Under the pieces are notes generated by a model, which was not told where the DNA came from, did not search any database, and was given only the letters and a program-made list of their open reading frames with translations. 62,581 nucleotides of DNA from an uncultured Pseudohongiella sp. GTDB taxonomy: Bacteria > Pseudomonadota > Gammaproteobacteria > Pseudomonadales > Pseudohongiellaceae. Below, piece after piece: positions 1 to 8,883 of this stretch (positions are counted from its first letter, which is position 1; every line of letters starts with the position of its first letter). The stretch is taken from assembly GCA_902531515.1 (NCBI GenBank), contig CACAEJ010000010.1, positions 1 to 62,581 of the forward strand. Reading direction: 5' to 3'. The position numbers and the translations under genes were made by a program.

Positions 1-2486
1 AAGCAAGGGCTGCAGCAGCGGCATTAACTCGCAAAATGAGCCCTGAAGAAAAAATTATCCATAAAAAAAAGAAAGCGAAACAACAACTTATAGCTCGCAT
101 GGGGGTAGATCCTGAGAAAGGATGGAAGGCAAACTATCATGTATTGCCCGGTAAAGAAAAAGTAGTCTCTGACCTGAAAAAGGCTGCGAAAAACGCCGAT
201 CAAATCTATCTAGCGACTGATTTAGATAGGGAGGGTGAGGCTATTGCTTGGCATTTGAGAGAATCTATAGGTGGAGATCAGACTCGATTCAAAAGAGTTG
301 TATTCAATGAAATTACGAAGCGTGCTGTAGAGGATGCGTTTTCTGATCCTGGCGAAGTTGATATGCGTTATGTTGAAGCTCAGCAAGCTAGGCGCTTTTT
401 AGACCGTGTCGTCGGGTTTATGGTATCGCCTTTACTTTGGGAGAAAGTGGCGCGAGGTTTGTCAGCGGGGCGAGTCCAGTCCGTCGCCGTGAGGCTTGTA
501 GTTGAGCGCGAACAAGATATTCGAGCGTTTATTCCAGAAGAATACTGGGAAATATTTGCACAACTCAAGACTACATCGGATGATTCGGTAAGGTTTCAGG
601 TCGTAAAAGATGATGATCATAACTTTAGACCAAACAACAAAGCATCAGCTGACGAAGCTCTTAAACTATTAAATGATAACGAGTTCGAGGTCCTAAGAAG
701 AGATGATCGCCCAACATCCTCAAAACCAAAGCCGCCATTAATTACATCAACACTGCAGCAGGCATCGAGTACTCGCCTTGGCTTTGGAGTTAAAAAGACT
801 ATGCTGCTCGCTCAACGCTTGTATGAGGCAGGCTACATAACGTACATGCGCACAGACTCAACACACTTAAGCACCGAAGCACTCGAGTCTTGCAGACATT
901 ATATTGATTCAAATTTTGGCAATGACTATCTTCCAGAAAAGCCAAAAATATACAGCTCAAAAGACGGCGCACAGGAGGCTCATGAAGCTATTCGTCCTTC
1001 CGATGTCGATGTTTTGCCTAAAGATCTAAATAACGTAGAGAACGATGCTGTCAGGTTGTATCAGCTTATATGGCAATATTTTGTTGCGAGTCAGATGCCT
1101 TCGGCAAAATATTTGAGTACGAATGTCGCGGTCCTCTGCAATAAATATGAGCTTCGCACGAAAGGCAGAATTATGCAGTTTGATGGTTATTTAAAAGTAA
1201 TGCCCAGTAAAGAGGAAGATATTGTTCTTCCCGATATCAACGTGGGTGATCCTCTTGTATTAGAAAGCTTAGAACCTTTTCAAAACTTTACAAAGCCACC
1301 TCCCAGATATACGGAAGCGAGCTTAGTTAAAGAGCTTGAAAGGAAAGGAATTGGCAGACCATCCACTTATGCAGCCATTATTTCTACAATTCAAGATCGT
1401 GGTTATGTCAGAGTCGAAAGTAAGCGATTTTATGCCCTGAAAATGGGAGATATAGTTGCGGAGCGACTCCAAGAAAGTTTTAGTAATCTAATGAACTATG
1501 ATTTCACTGCTAAGATGGAAGAATCTTTGGATGAAGTCGCTTCCGGTCGTAAGGATTGGAAGAACTTACTAGATGAATTTTACATAGATTTCAACCGTCA
1601 ATTGGAAGAGGCGCAATCTGTTGATGGAGGCATGCGAAAAAATGATCCAACAGAAACATCAATTATATGTCCCAAAGCAGACTGCAACCGACACATGCAA
1701 ATTAGAACCGCTTCAACGGGCGTTTTCCTAGGTTGTTCCGGATACGCCTTGCCTCCAAAAGAACGGTGTAAGAGTACTTTAAATCTGACACCAGGAGATG
1801 AAGCGATTAGAACTGATACAGCCGAAGAGGCTGAAGAACAGGAGAATGTTCTATTAAGAAAGAAGCAAAGATGTGTGAAATGTAATACCGCAATGGATGC
1901 TTATTTGATCGATGAAAATCGTAAAATTCATGTTTGTGGAAATAATCCAGACTGTGACGGATTCGGGGTTGAAGAGGGCGTTTTCAAAATCAGAGGCTAT
2001 GAAGGGCCTGTGATTGAATGCGACAAGTGTGGGTTGGATATGCAGCTGAAAACTGGACGCTTTGGAAAGTACTTTGGATGTACTGGAGAGGAATGTAAAA
2101 ACACAAGAAAGTTATTGAGAAATGGTGAAGCCGCACCACCTAAAATGGATCCTGTCCCAATGCCCGAACTTCAATGCTCTACTGTTGATGATCACTATAT
2201 TCTTCGCGATGGAGCGTCGGGTCTGTTTCTAGCTGCAAGCAAATTCCCTCGTAATCGAGAAACTCGTGCTCCGTTAGTAGAAGAATTGCTGCCGCATAAG
2301 ACAGAGATAGACCCCAAATACTCACATCTCTTTGATGCGCCAGCCCAAGATGACTCTGGGAATAAGACATTAGTAAGATTCAGTAGAAAGACCAAAGAAC
2401 AATATGTTCAAAGTGAGGTTAATAAGAAAGCCACAGGCTGGAAAGCTTTCTACCGAAAAGGTAAGTGGGAAGTAACCAAGCCGTGA
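1..2486 (+). CDS. topA: DNA topoisomerase I (partial, 5' end outside window)
   Basis: Type IA topoisomerase that relaxes negative supercoils. The reading frame is open to the left edge (first full codon at base 3), so the ATG at 36 is internal. The missing part is roughly 50-60 residues carrying the first TOPRIM motif. Counting from base 36, the acidic [12 protein letters not shown] motif is at about 62-73 and the active-site tyrosine is Y270 in YITYMRTDS. Three C-terminal tetracysteine zinc modules start with CPKADC, CVKC and CDKC, as in the E. coli enzyme. The gene converges on lexA with 24 bases between stop codons. Family assignment is secure; only the N-terminus is unseen. Confidence 0.97.
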   Translation, partial: ARAAAAALTRKMSPEEKIIHKKKKAKQQLIARMGVDPEKGWKANYHVLPGKEKVVSDLKKAAKNADQIYLATDLDREGEAIAWHLRESIGGDQTRFKRVVFNEITKRAVEDAFSDPGEVDMRYVEAQQARRFLDRVVGFMVSPLLWEKVARGLSAGRVQSVAVRLVVEREQDIRAFIPEEYWEIFAQLKTTSDDSVRFQVVKDDDHNFRPNNKASADEALKLLNDNEFEVLRRDDRPTSSKPKPPLITSTLQQASSTRLGFGVKKTMLLAQRLYEAGYITYMRTDSTHLSTEALESCRHYIDSNFGNDYLPEKPKIYSSKDGAQEAHEAIRPSDVDVLPKDLNNVENDAVRLYQLIWQYFVASQMPSAKYLSTNVAVLCNKYELRTKGRIMQFDGYLKVMPSKEEDIVLPDINVGDPLVLESLEPFQNFTKPPPRYTEASLVKELERKGIGRPSTYAAIISTIQDRGYVRVESKRFYALKMGDIVAERLQESFSNLMNYDFTAKMEESLDEVASGRKDWKNLLDEFYIDFNRQLEEAQSVDGGMRKNDPTETSIICPKADCNRHMQIRTASTGVFLGCSGYALPPKERCKSTLNLTPGDEAIRTDTAEEAEEQENVLLRKKQRCVKCNTAMDAYLIDENRKIHVCGNNPDCDGFGVEEGVFKIRGYEGPVIECDKCGLDMQLKTGRFGKYFGCTGEECKNTRKLLRNGEAAPPKMDPVPMPELQCSTVDDHYILRDGASGLFLAASKFPRNRETRAPLVEELLPHKTEIDPKYSHLFDAPAQDDSGNKTLVRFSRKTKEQYVQSEVNKKATGWKAFYRKGKWEVTKP

Positions 2487-2510
2487 GCCGACAGTGATGC
2501 TCTAAAAATA

Positions 2511-3119
2511 TTATAGTGATCTGCGGATTACTCCGACAGAGATGCCCTCTATAAAAAAATCTTTATTCTCAACATCAAAAATGATTGGCGCAAAGTCTGG
2601 GTTCTCCGCAATTAGTTTTACCGTCGAATTTCCTTTCTGATATTCCAAACGCTTTACTGTGACTTCATCGTCGATACGAGCTACTACGATATCGCCATTA
2701 ACAGCATGGTCTGTTTTATGAACTGCAAGTAAATCGTCCTCAAAAATCCCGATGTCCACCATACTGGAGCCTTTTACAGTCAGCAAATAGTCAGCGGAAG
2801 GAGTAAAAAAGTTTGATGGAACCTCCGAGTAAGCCGCGATTGATTCTTCCGCTAAGATAGGAAAACCAGCAGCGACCTGGCCTATTATCGGCAGGCCTAA
2901 TTGTTCGCTGATAGGGAGTCGTATACCTCGCGATGTGCCTGGTATGATTTCTATAGCGCCTTTACGAGCCAATGCTCGTAGATGATCTTCAGCTGCGTTG
3001 GGGGATTTATACCCCATTTCATTAGCTATATCTGATCTAGTTGGCGGAAAACCAGTTAAATTCAAGTGCTCTTTGATGTAATCAAGGATTTGTTGCTGCT
3101 TAATCGTTAAATTTTTCAT
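2511..3119 (-). CDS. lexA: LexA repressor, SOS regulon
   Basis: Transcriptional repressor of the SOS response and self-cleaving serine protease. At 202 residues it has the same length as E. coli LexA. The N-terminal winged helix-turn-helix is followed by the cleavage site A84-G85 (QVAAG) and the catalytic dyad S119 (VKGSSM) and K156 (DEVTVKRL), all at the E. coli numbers. It ends IRRSL. It is divergent from nagZ, and a perfect SOS box lies 23 bases upstream of its ATG, so autoregulation is expected. All catalytic residues are present, so it should be inducible by RecA. Confidence 0.98.
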   Translation of the reverse strand: MKNLTIKQQQILDYIKEHLNLTGFPPTRSDIANEMGYKSPNAAEDHLRALARKGAIEIIPGTSRGIRLPISEQLGLPIIGQVAAGFPILAEESIAAYSEVPSNFFTPSADYLLTVKGSSMVDIGIFEDDLLAVHKTDHAVNGDIVVARIDDEVTVKRLEYQKGNSTVKLIAENPDFAPIIFDVENKDFFIEGISVGVIRRSL

Positions 3120-3141
3120 GGTAACTTCCAGGAATTTGGTA

Positions 3142-3157
3142 CTGTAATTATATACAG
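3142..3157. promoter_or_regulatory. LexA (SOS) box
   Basis: CTGTAATTATATACAG is an exact match to the gammaproteobacterial LexA operator CTGT-N8-ACAG. It lies in the lexA/nagZ divergent region close to the lexA start, the expected place for autorepression. It could also touch a nagZ promoter, but nagZ starts about 120 bases away. Confidence 0.9.
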
Positions 3158-3275
3158 TTATCTGTCGATAGCAAGATAACTTGAGGAATTCCTGATAACC
3201 TATTGAGACTATGGCGAAAATTTTAATGTTAATATCAGAAATTATTTCAAATTACATACTAATCGGACCTCGTTA

Positions 3276-4304
3276 ATGAATGCTGTATCCTCGCTTGGCG
3301 CATTAATGTTGGATATAAAGGGGAAATCACTGACTAGTATAGAAAAGGATTTACTTCAAAGAGACTCAACAGGTGGATTGATCTTATTCAGCCGTAATTA
3401 TGAATCTCCGTCACAACTTCGAGAGCTTGTCGCGTCAATTAGGGATATTAAACGCGATATTTTAATCGCAGTAGATCAGGAAGGTGGTCGAGTTCAACGT
3501 TTCCGAGAGGGATTTGTGCGTCTTCCAAGTCTTGGAAGTATAGGGAAACTATATAGTGATAAACCACAACTCGCTGAGTCTCTTTCAAAGATAAGCGCAT
3601 GGATTATGGCTTCAGAACTCATTTCGTATGATATAGATCTGAGCTTTGCTCCAGTAATTGACATTCAAAACATGAGTAGCGAGGTAATCGGTGATCGCTC
3701 ATTCTCTTCGAGCCCCGAGGTAGTTGTTCGCTTAGCGAAATCGTATATTTCAGGACTTCGCGAGGCAGGCATGAGTGCTTGCGGTAAGCACTATCCAGGT
3801 CATGGAACTGTTCATGCCGATTCTCACTTTGAACTTCCGGTCGATGTCAGGCCTTGGGAGGAAATTAGAGATAGTGATTTTAGTATATTCGCACAACTTA
3901 TAGAATTCTTGGATGGAATTATGCCTGCTCATGTTCTTTATCCGAGTGTTGATGAATTTACAGCCGGATTTTCCGAAGTTTGGATTAAAGACAAATTGCG
4001 CGGAGAGTTACAATTTAAAGGGGTGGTATTTTCAGATGATTTGACGATGGCTGCGGCGAAAGCGATTCCTGCCCCAGTAGACAGGGCGAAGCGTGCTCTA
4101 GCTGCGGGCTGCGATATGGTTCTTGTTTGTAACGATCAAGAGTCTGCCGGAGAAATAGCGAACTGGTTGGAGTCAGAATCCATAGTAAAAAATGTTAATA
4201 TGCAAGCCGTGCGCGCAAAACCTTCTCGAAAAATTCATAATTTATTCGAACAAGAATTGTGGAACAGTCGTGTGCAAACAATACGTTCGTATTTTGAGGA
4301 TTAA
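3276..4304 (+). CDS. nagZ: Beta-N-acetylhexosaminidase NagZ
   Basis: Cytoplasmic family-3 glycosidase that removes N-acetylglucosamine from 1,6-anhydro-muropeptides during cell-wall recycling. At 342 residues it has the usual short NagZ length. The N-terminus reads ALMLDIKGKSLT, close to NagZ starts. DQEGGRVQRF and the family signature GKHYPGHGTVHADSH (catalytic His loop, about residues 168-182) are present, and the nucleophile motif is FSDDLTMAA. It is divergent from lexA and followed after 15 bases by the MscS gene, probably co-transcribed. The lexA-nagZ neighbourhood is also found in Pseudomonas. Confidence 0.95.
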   Translation: MNAVSSLGALMLDIKGKSLTSIEKDLLQRDSTGGLILFSRNYESPSQLRELVASIRDIKRDILIAVDQEGGRVQRFREGFVRLPSLGSIGKLYSDKPQLAESLSKISAWIMASELISYDIDLSFAPVIDIQNMSSEVIGDRSFSSSPEVVVRLAKSYISGLREAGMSACGKHYPGHGTVHADSHFELPVDVRPWEEIRDSDFSIFAQLIEFLDGIMPAHVLYPSVDEFTAGFSEVWIKDKLRGELQFKGVVFSDDLTMAAAKAIPAPVDRAKRALAAGCDMVLVCNDQESAGEIANWLESESIVKNVNMQAVRAKPSRKIHNLFEQELWNSRVQTIRSYFED

Positions 4305-4319
4305 GTTAAGGGGAGTAAT

Positions 4320-5423
4320 ATGGACTGGTTATCTTTGGGGCGAATAGCTGAACTTGGCTGGGGTCTTGAGGTATTTGTCGTTGTGACAGCTACGCTAATC
4401 GTCAGGTATGCTGCGATGCGTTTATTAAGAGTATTAGGCAAACATCTTCAGAAGACTCAAAATGTATGGGATGACGCACTTCTCGAAGCTGCTCGGAAGC
4501 CGTTGAGCTATTTCATCCTTATTTTTGGAATTGCCTGGATGATAGAAATCAGCGATGGATATTTTCAGACAGAACTTTTTTCCCCTGAAAACCTAGATCT
4601 GGTAAGACAGCTAGTATTTATAACCCTAGTTGCGGTTTTTCTGATTAGATTCATCTCATTATCCGAGTCCAGAATACTTACGAAACTTGAGAAAGAAGAG
4701 TCTTCTGATCAAGGTAGCATTGATCCAACCACTCTTCTAGCACTCGCAAAATTACTTAGGCTTTCCATTGTAATCAGCTCGGTTCTGGTAGCTTTACCAA
4801 CTGTTGGGATAGAGATAACCGCACTTCTGGCTTTTGGTGGCGTTGGTGGTCTAGCGGTCGGTTTTGCGGCACAAGATCTATTATCCAATTTTTTCGGTGG
4901 ACTTATGATTTATTTAGATAGGCCTTTTACGATTGGAGATTGGATTCGGTCACCAGATAGAGAGATAGAGGGTACAGTGGAAACCATTGGCTGGAGGCTG
5001 ACAGTAGTTAGAACCTTCGATAAACGCCCGCTTTACATACCTAATTCCGTGTTCACCACTCTGACGGTAGAAAACCCGTCCCGTATGAGCAATCGGAGGA
5101 TCAAGGAAACGATCGGTATTCGGTATCAGGATGCGAGTAAGATGGGTGATATTGTTACTGAGGTAAAATCAATGTTGGAAAAACATGAGGAGATTGATTC
5201 GAGCCAAACACTCATCGTAAACTTCAATGCCTACTCTGCCTCTTCGTTAGATTTTTTTATATATACTTTTACAAAAACAACCAACTGGATTCGTTACCAT
5301 GAGATAAAGCAAGATGTTATGTTAAGGATTATTCAGATTGTCCATTCTCATAAAGCTGATTTTGCGTTTCCAACGACAACGGTTGATGGTATAGACAGTT
5401 TGGTTAGTCGATCTGGCACCTAA
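4320..5423 (+). CDS. Small-conductance mechanosensitive channel family protein
   Basis: MscS-superfamily inner-membrane channel, expected to release solutes on hypo-osmotic shock. It has 367 residues with hydrophobic segments at about 15-35, 55-75, 95-115 and 150-175. The conserved pore helix and beta domain read GVGGLAVGFAAQDLLSNFFGG then LDRPFTIGDWI. The GTVETIGWRLTVVRTFDKR and YIPNSVFT stretches are typical of the family. A good AAGGGGAG ribosome site precedes the ATG at 4320. It is longer than E. coli MscS by one or two extra helices, like the YnaI/YbdG type. It is convergent with the AddA-like gene. Confidence 0.9.
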   Translation: MDWLSLGRIAELGWGLEVFVVVTATLIVRYAAMRLLRVLGKHLQKTQNVWDDALLEAARKPLSYFILIFGIAWMIEISDGYFQTELFSPENLDLVRQLVFITLVAVFLIRFISLSESRILTKLEKEESSDQGSIDPTTLLALAKLLRLSIVISSVLVALPTVGIEITALLAFGGVGGLAVGFAAQDLLSNFFGGLMIYLDRPFTIGDWIRSPDREIEGTVETIGWRLTVVRTFDKRPLYIPNSVFTTLTVENPSRMSNRRIKETIGIRYQDASKMGDIVTEVKSMLEKHEEIDSSQTLIVNFNAYSASSLDFFIYTFTKTTNWIRYHEIKQDVMLRIIQIVHSHKADFAFPTTTVDGIDSLVSRSGT

Positions 5424-5463
5424 ATTGTCAATGACAAAGATTACTGTAGCCAAGTATGCAAGG

Positions 5464-8400
5464 TTAAATTGTTACTAACTGAGTAATTGAGGTTAATAGG
5501 ATAGCTTTTTTGGTTTTCCTTTTTTCCAATGTTTTAAATACCTCATTGTACCTTTGTAATTGAGGCGCATGAAGTTTTCTTTGATGTCTAATGAAGTCTT
5601 CTATTGATTCGTCTTGTGGAAGTCCGGTTTTGTAGTCAATTATCCAACGAACCCCTTTCTTGTCGATAAGAGTCCGATCAACAATATACGTTCTGATTTT
5701 GCCGTTTTGCGACCAAGAAATTTCAAGCTCACTTTGCCCAGTATTATTCGATTCATCAAATATCCAATTCAAATCACTATTTGTCACACAATTTTCAATT
5801 GACTTAAATATGAATCCGACTGATTTATTTATCGCAATTTCGTTGGTAGTGTAATTTTGAAGCTGTCTCTTCCAATGGGTTTTTCTGCAAGTTAATTTGC
5901 CCAGAAAAGTGGATTTATTTCCGTCCATCGCATAATCTTCTAGTACTTCATGTATAAGCTCTCCGATTTTTGTGTCGATTGTATTTCTGCTATAACTGTC
6001 ATTAAATTTAGCAGGTTTCCCAGTATCTATTCCTGATAGTGTTTTAATTTCAAGAAATCTTTTTGCAGAGTCAGCTAGGCTAGATGTATTTTTAAATCGG
6101 CGCAATGGAGTTGGAATAGGAAAACCATAAGAGTTTCGGATATTTTTCTGGCTGGAACTTTTAAGGAGGTCATCACAGGATAAAATTTTGAGTCCCCTTG
6201 ACTCGCTTTCAATCTCTCTCCAGATTCGTGCCAACAAGCTATTTGACGGTATTGTCAGCTCCTTTTTATTATTCAAAGATACAGTGGCAATTAACTTTAC
6301 CGATAATTTCGCTCGAGTTATTGCAATATACAGAAGACGAGTATCCTCAAGTAGTTTTTTGTACTTCTTTTCATGTTTGATCAAGTTATACACATCATTT
6401 TCTTCACTCCCAGAGGAGTTAATCGAAGAGACTAATAATCGTGGCTCACCGGCATTATTTAATCTCTCGTGCCATAAAAGTAATGACTTTTCTTCATTTT
6501 TTGAGGCATTAGCCAAGCCGGGAATTATAACGTGGTCAAATTCAAGTCCTTTCGCTTTATGGATGGTTGATACTTGTACCGGCAATTTATCGGATTGCTG
6601 GGGTTTCTGGGCTGAAAAAGTGATTAATGAATTTCGAATCTTTTCCTGGAAGGAGTTGAAGTCGGTGATACCTCCGGAAGAGCTATGATTCTCAAGAAGA
6701 TCAAAATACTGTCTGACACTGACTCTCTCTTTGTCAGTTTCTATCATGATATCCCCATGCAGCAGCCTCCATGTACTTTCAACCAATTCTACTAGAGGAA
6801 TTTGATAACGGTAATCCATGGAGTGTTGGATACAGTTTGTAAAGTTTTCTAGCCGCTTTTTTCCATCATCGGTTAACCCATGTAGGGAATTTAAATTCCT
6901 TAAACAATTCAAAACTGATTGGGTAATTGAGTTTTGTGCCACTGTATGCAGATCTGAAATTCTCAAGCCAACCCACGGTGCGCGAAGAAGACCAAGCCAA
7001 GATAGTTTATGATGAGGGTTGAGTAATGCCCTAGTGAGATTGAGTAAATCCTCAACTATTTGCACCTCTCCCATGTTATCAATCTCATTGGATTCCCAAT
7101 TTATTTGGTGTCTGTCAAGCTCAGGAATTATAGAAGTAAGATGTCTGCGGTTTCGGATGAGTATAGCGATACTTTCGTTAGGGGAGGTTTCCGTAATCTC
7201 TTTAATGGCATTTATGACAGTCAAAGCTTCAGCATTTTTTGCGTTGATTCTTTGTTCACTTCTATAGGTTATAATGTCAGTGGTTACAGCGTCTTTTAGA
7301 TTTGAGGACCTAATCGGAATTGCGCTGGAATAGGGAACAGCTCCGGTGGATAGATTTGATTTCGAAGGGAATGCTGTTTTGAAATGGCTATTGACCCAAG
7401 CGATCGCACCTAAGCTTGATCTAAAATTAACCTCAAGATGTAAAGATTCTATTTTTAAATTAGGCAACCCCTTCTGTTGAACATCAAGATAAATTCCGAC
7501 GTTTGCGTTTCGAAAGCTGTAGCAGGATTGCATTGGGTCTCCCACGAGAAATAATGAGCGTTGATCCGTTGATTCCCAGCCTCCAACCAACGTTTTAAGT
7601 AAGTCAAGTTGTAGTTGAGAGGTATCCTGAAATTCGTCGACTAGGATATGTCTTATTTTATGATCTAGCAAAAGAGTAAGGTCTGTTGGTAATGCTTCGC
7701 TACCGAGCGCTTGCTTAGCTGCTGCGCTTACTTGTGTATAGTCGACGACACCATGATTTCGAAACGAAATAACCAACTCGGCACTAAGTTTTAGTAGTAT
7801 ATTGGTCAAAGAGTTCAACAGATTCCATTGTTGCGAGTCAGGTAATGAAGTTGGAAGGATTTTTACATAGTTTAAAAGGCGATTTAGATCGCCATTTAAA
7901 CTCATCTCCTCGATTAATTTCTTCAATTGATTCTTTTGACTGTCGCCACTAGGAAAACCGATATTTTTATTAATACTTTTGCGCCAGGTTCCCTTATCGG
8001 TGAGTAACAATTTGATAACCCAGTGCCAATTGGGGATATCTTTAATGGATGTTCCGGGAAGTTGGTTTATTTGTTCGATGCTTTCATTTATATCTGAATC
8101 GAAGTTTTCTTTTCTGGTAGTTGAATGTTTAACGAGTCTCTCTAATTCCATCGAGAAGGGAGTGAGTTCTGTCTTAAGGTTTACAATAGACTCTTCAATA
8201 AGTTCTAGAACGTAATTATTAAGGTATTTCTTAGCATGGGAAGTAGATTTGATTTCAATAATATAGGGCAGCCATTGTTCTCGCTTGTTTAAAAGGTCTG
8301 CTAGCAGTTTCTGGATCCTTGTTCCGTCATTGTCCAGATGCAGTAGTATATTTTCGATATCGCTGCTGATGGGGTCCTTCGACTCCAGATAAGATAACGT

Positions 8401-8883
8401 ATTAGCAATTGCTTCATCAAAGCATAGCTCCACTTCTGGTGTAATTTGCAGACTTCCGCCAGCTCTACTCAAAATTGGCAATTGGTTGGCGAGATATAAG
8501 CAAAAACTATCAATTGTCTGAATTCGCAATCGAGTTGGATTTGCGATTATGTCCCAATGCATTTCACTATCTTTCTTAAGAACTTCAATAGCAAAGATTA
8601 ATCTCTGTTTATTTGGAGTATTCTCCTCAAATTCTTCATGCCCTTTATTTTGTTTCGCAGATATTAGTGCGTCTATAATTCGACTGCGCATCTCACTTGC
8701 TGCTTTGCGAGTAAAAGTAATTGCTAATATATGTTCAGGCTTTTCGACAGAAAGGAGTAATTTAAGAAATCTAAGTATGAGTAATTCAGTTTTACCAGAA
8801 CCAGCCGGAGCTTGAACGATGAATGACCGTCGAATATCAAGTGCATCACTCCTAGCTTTATGGTCGACAAGACTAGCGTTCAC
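5464..8883 (-). CDS. AddA-like UvrD/Rep helicase-nuclease
   Basis: Superfamily 1 DNA helicase fused to a RecB-type nuclease, 1139 residues. Motif I is APAGSGKTELL (K31), motif II is VDEFQDTS (about 415), motif III covers LVGDPMQSCYSFR, and motifs V/VI lie in VSTIHKAKGLEFDHV and LLYIAITRA. The C-terminal PD-(D/E)XK nuclease shows the IDYKTG motif at about 1081. The start is GTG at 8881-8883, overlapping the TGA of the AddB-like gene by 4 bases, so the two are translationally coupled. By family logic the pair is a RecBCD/AddAB-type double-strand-break resection complex. It could be called RecB-like, but the partner is AddB-like and no recC or recD is nearby. Confidence 0.9.
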   Translation of the reverse strand: MNASLVDHKARSDALDIRRSFIVQAPAGSGKTELLILRFLKLLLSVEKPEHILAITFTRKAASEMRSRIIDALISAKQNKGHEEFEENTPNKQRLIFAIEVLKKDSEMHWDIIANPTRLRIQTIDSFCLYLANQLPILSRAGGSLQITPEVELCFDEAIANTLSYLESKDPISSDIENILLHLDNDGTRIQKLLADLLNKREQWLPYIIEIKSTSHAKKYLNNYVLELIEESIVNLKTELTPFSMELERLVKHSTTRKENFDSDINESIEQINQLPGTSIKDIPNWHWVIKLLLTDKGTWRKSINKNIGFPSGDSQKNQLKKLIEEMSLNGDLNRLLNYVKILPTSLPDSQQWNLLNSLTNILLKLSAELVISFRNHGVVDYTQVSAAAKQALGSEALPTDLTLLLDHKIRHILVDEFQDTSQLQLDLLKTLVGGWESTDQRSLFLVGDPMQSCYSFRNANVGIYLDVQQKGLPNLKIESLHLEVNFRSSLGAIAWVNSHFKTAFPSKSNLSTGAVPYSSAIPIRSSNLKDAVTTDIITYRSEQRINAKNAEALTVINAIKEITETSPNESIAILIRNRRHLTSIIPELDRHQINWESNEIDNMGEVQIVEDLLNLTRALLNPHHKLSWLGLLRAPWVGLRISDLHTVAQNSITQSVLNCLRNLNSLHGLTDDGKKRLENFTNCIQHSMDYRYQIPLVELVESTWRLLHGDIMIETDKERVSVRQYFDLLENHSSSGGITDFNSFQEKIRNSLITFSAQKPQQSDKLPVQVSTIHKAKGLEFDHVIIPGLANASKNEEKSLLLWHERLNNAGEPRLLVSSINSSGSEENDVYNLIKHEKKYKKLLEDTRLLYIAITRAKLSVKLIATVSLNNKKELTIPSNSLLARIWREIESESRGLKILSCDDLLKSSSQKNIRNSYGFPIPTPLRRFKNTSSLADSAKRFLEIKTLSGIDTGKPAKFNDSYSRNTIDTKIGELIHEVLEDYAMDGNKSTFLGKLTCRKTHWKRQLQNYTTNEIAINKSVGFIFKSIENCVTNSDLNWIFDESNNTGQSELEISWSQNGKIRTYIVDRTLIDKKGVRWIIDYKTGLPQDESIEDFIRHQRKLHAPQLQRYNEVFKTLEKRKTKKAILLTSITQLVTI

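Noticed and set aside
36..38. ATG at 36 as the topA start
   Set aside because: The frame is open to the left edge and the first TOPRIM motif of TopA is missing, so the start lies outside.
6188..6688. Plus-strand open frames inside the AddA-like gene, including this 166-residue one
   Set aside because: No recognisable motifs, no ribosome site, and fully covered by a well-supported gene on the other strand.
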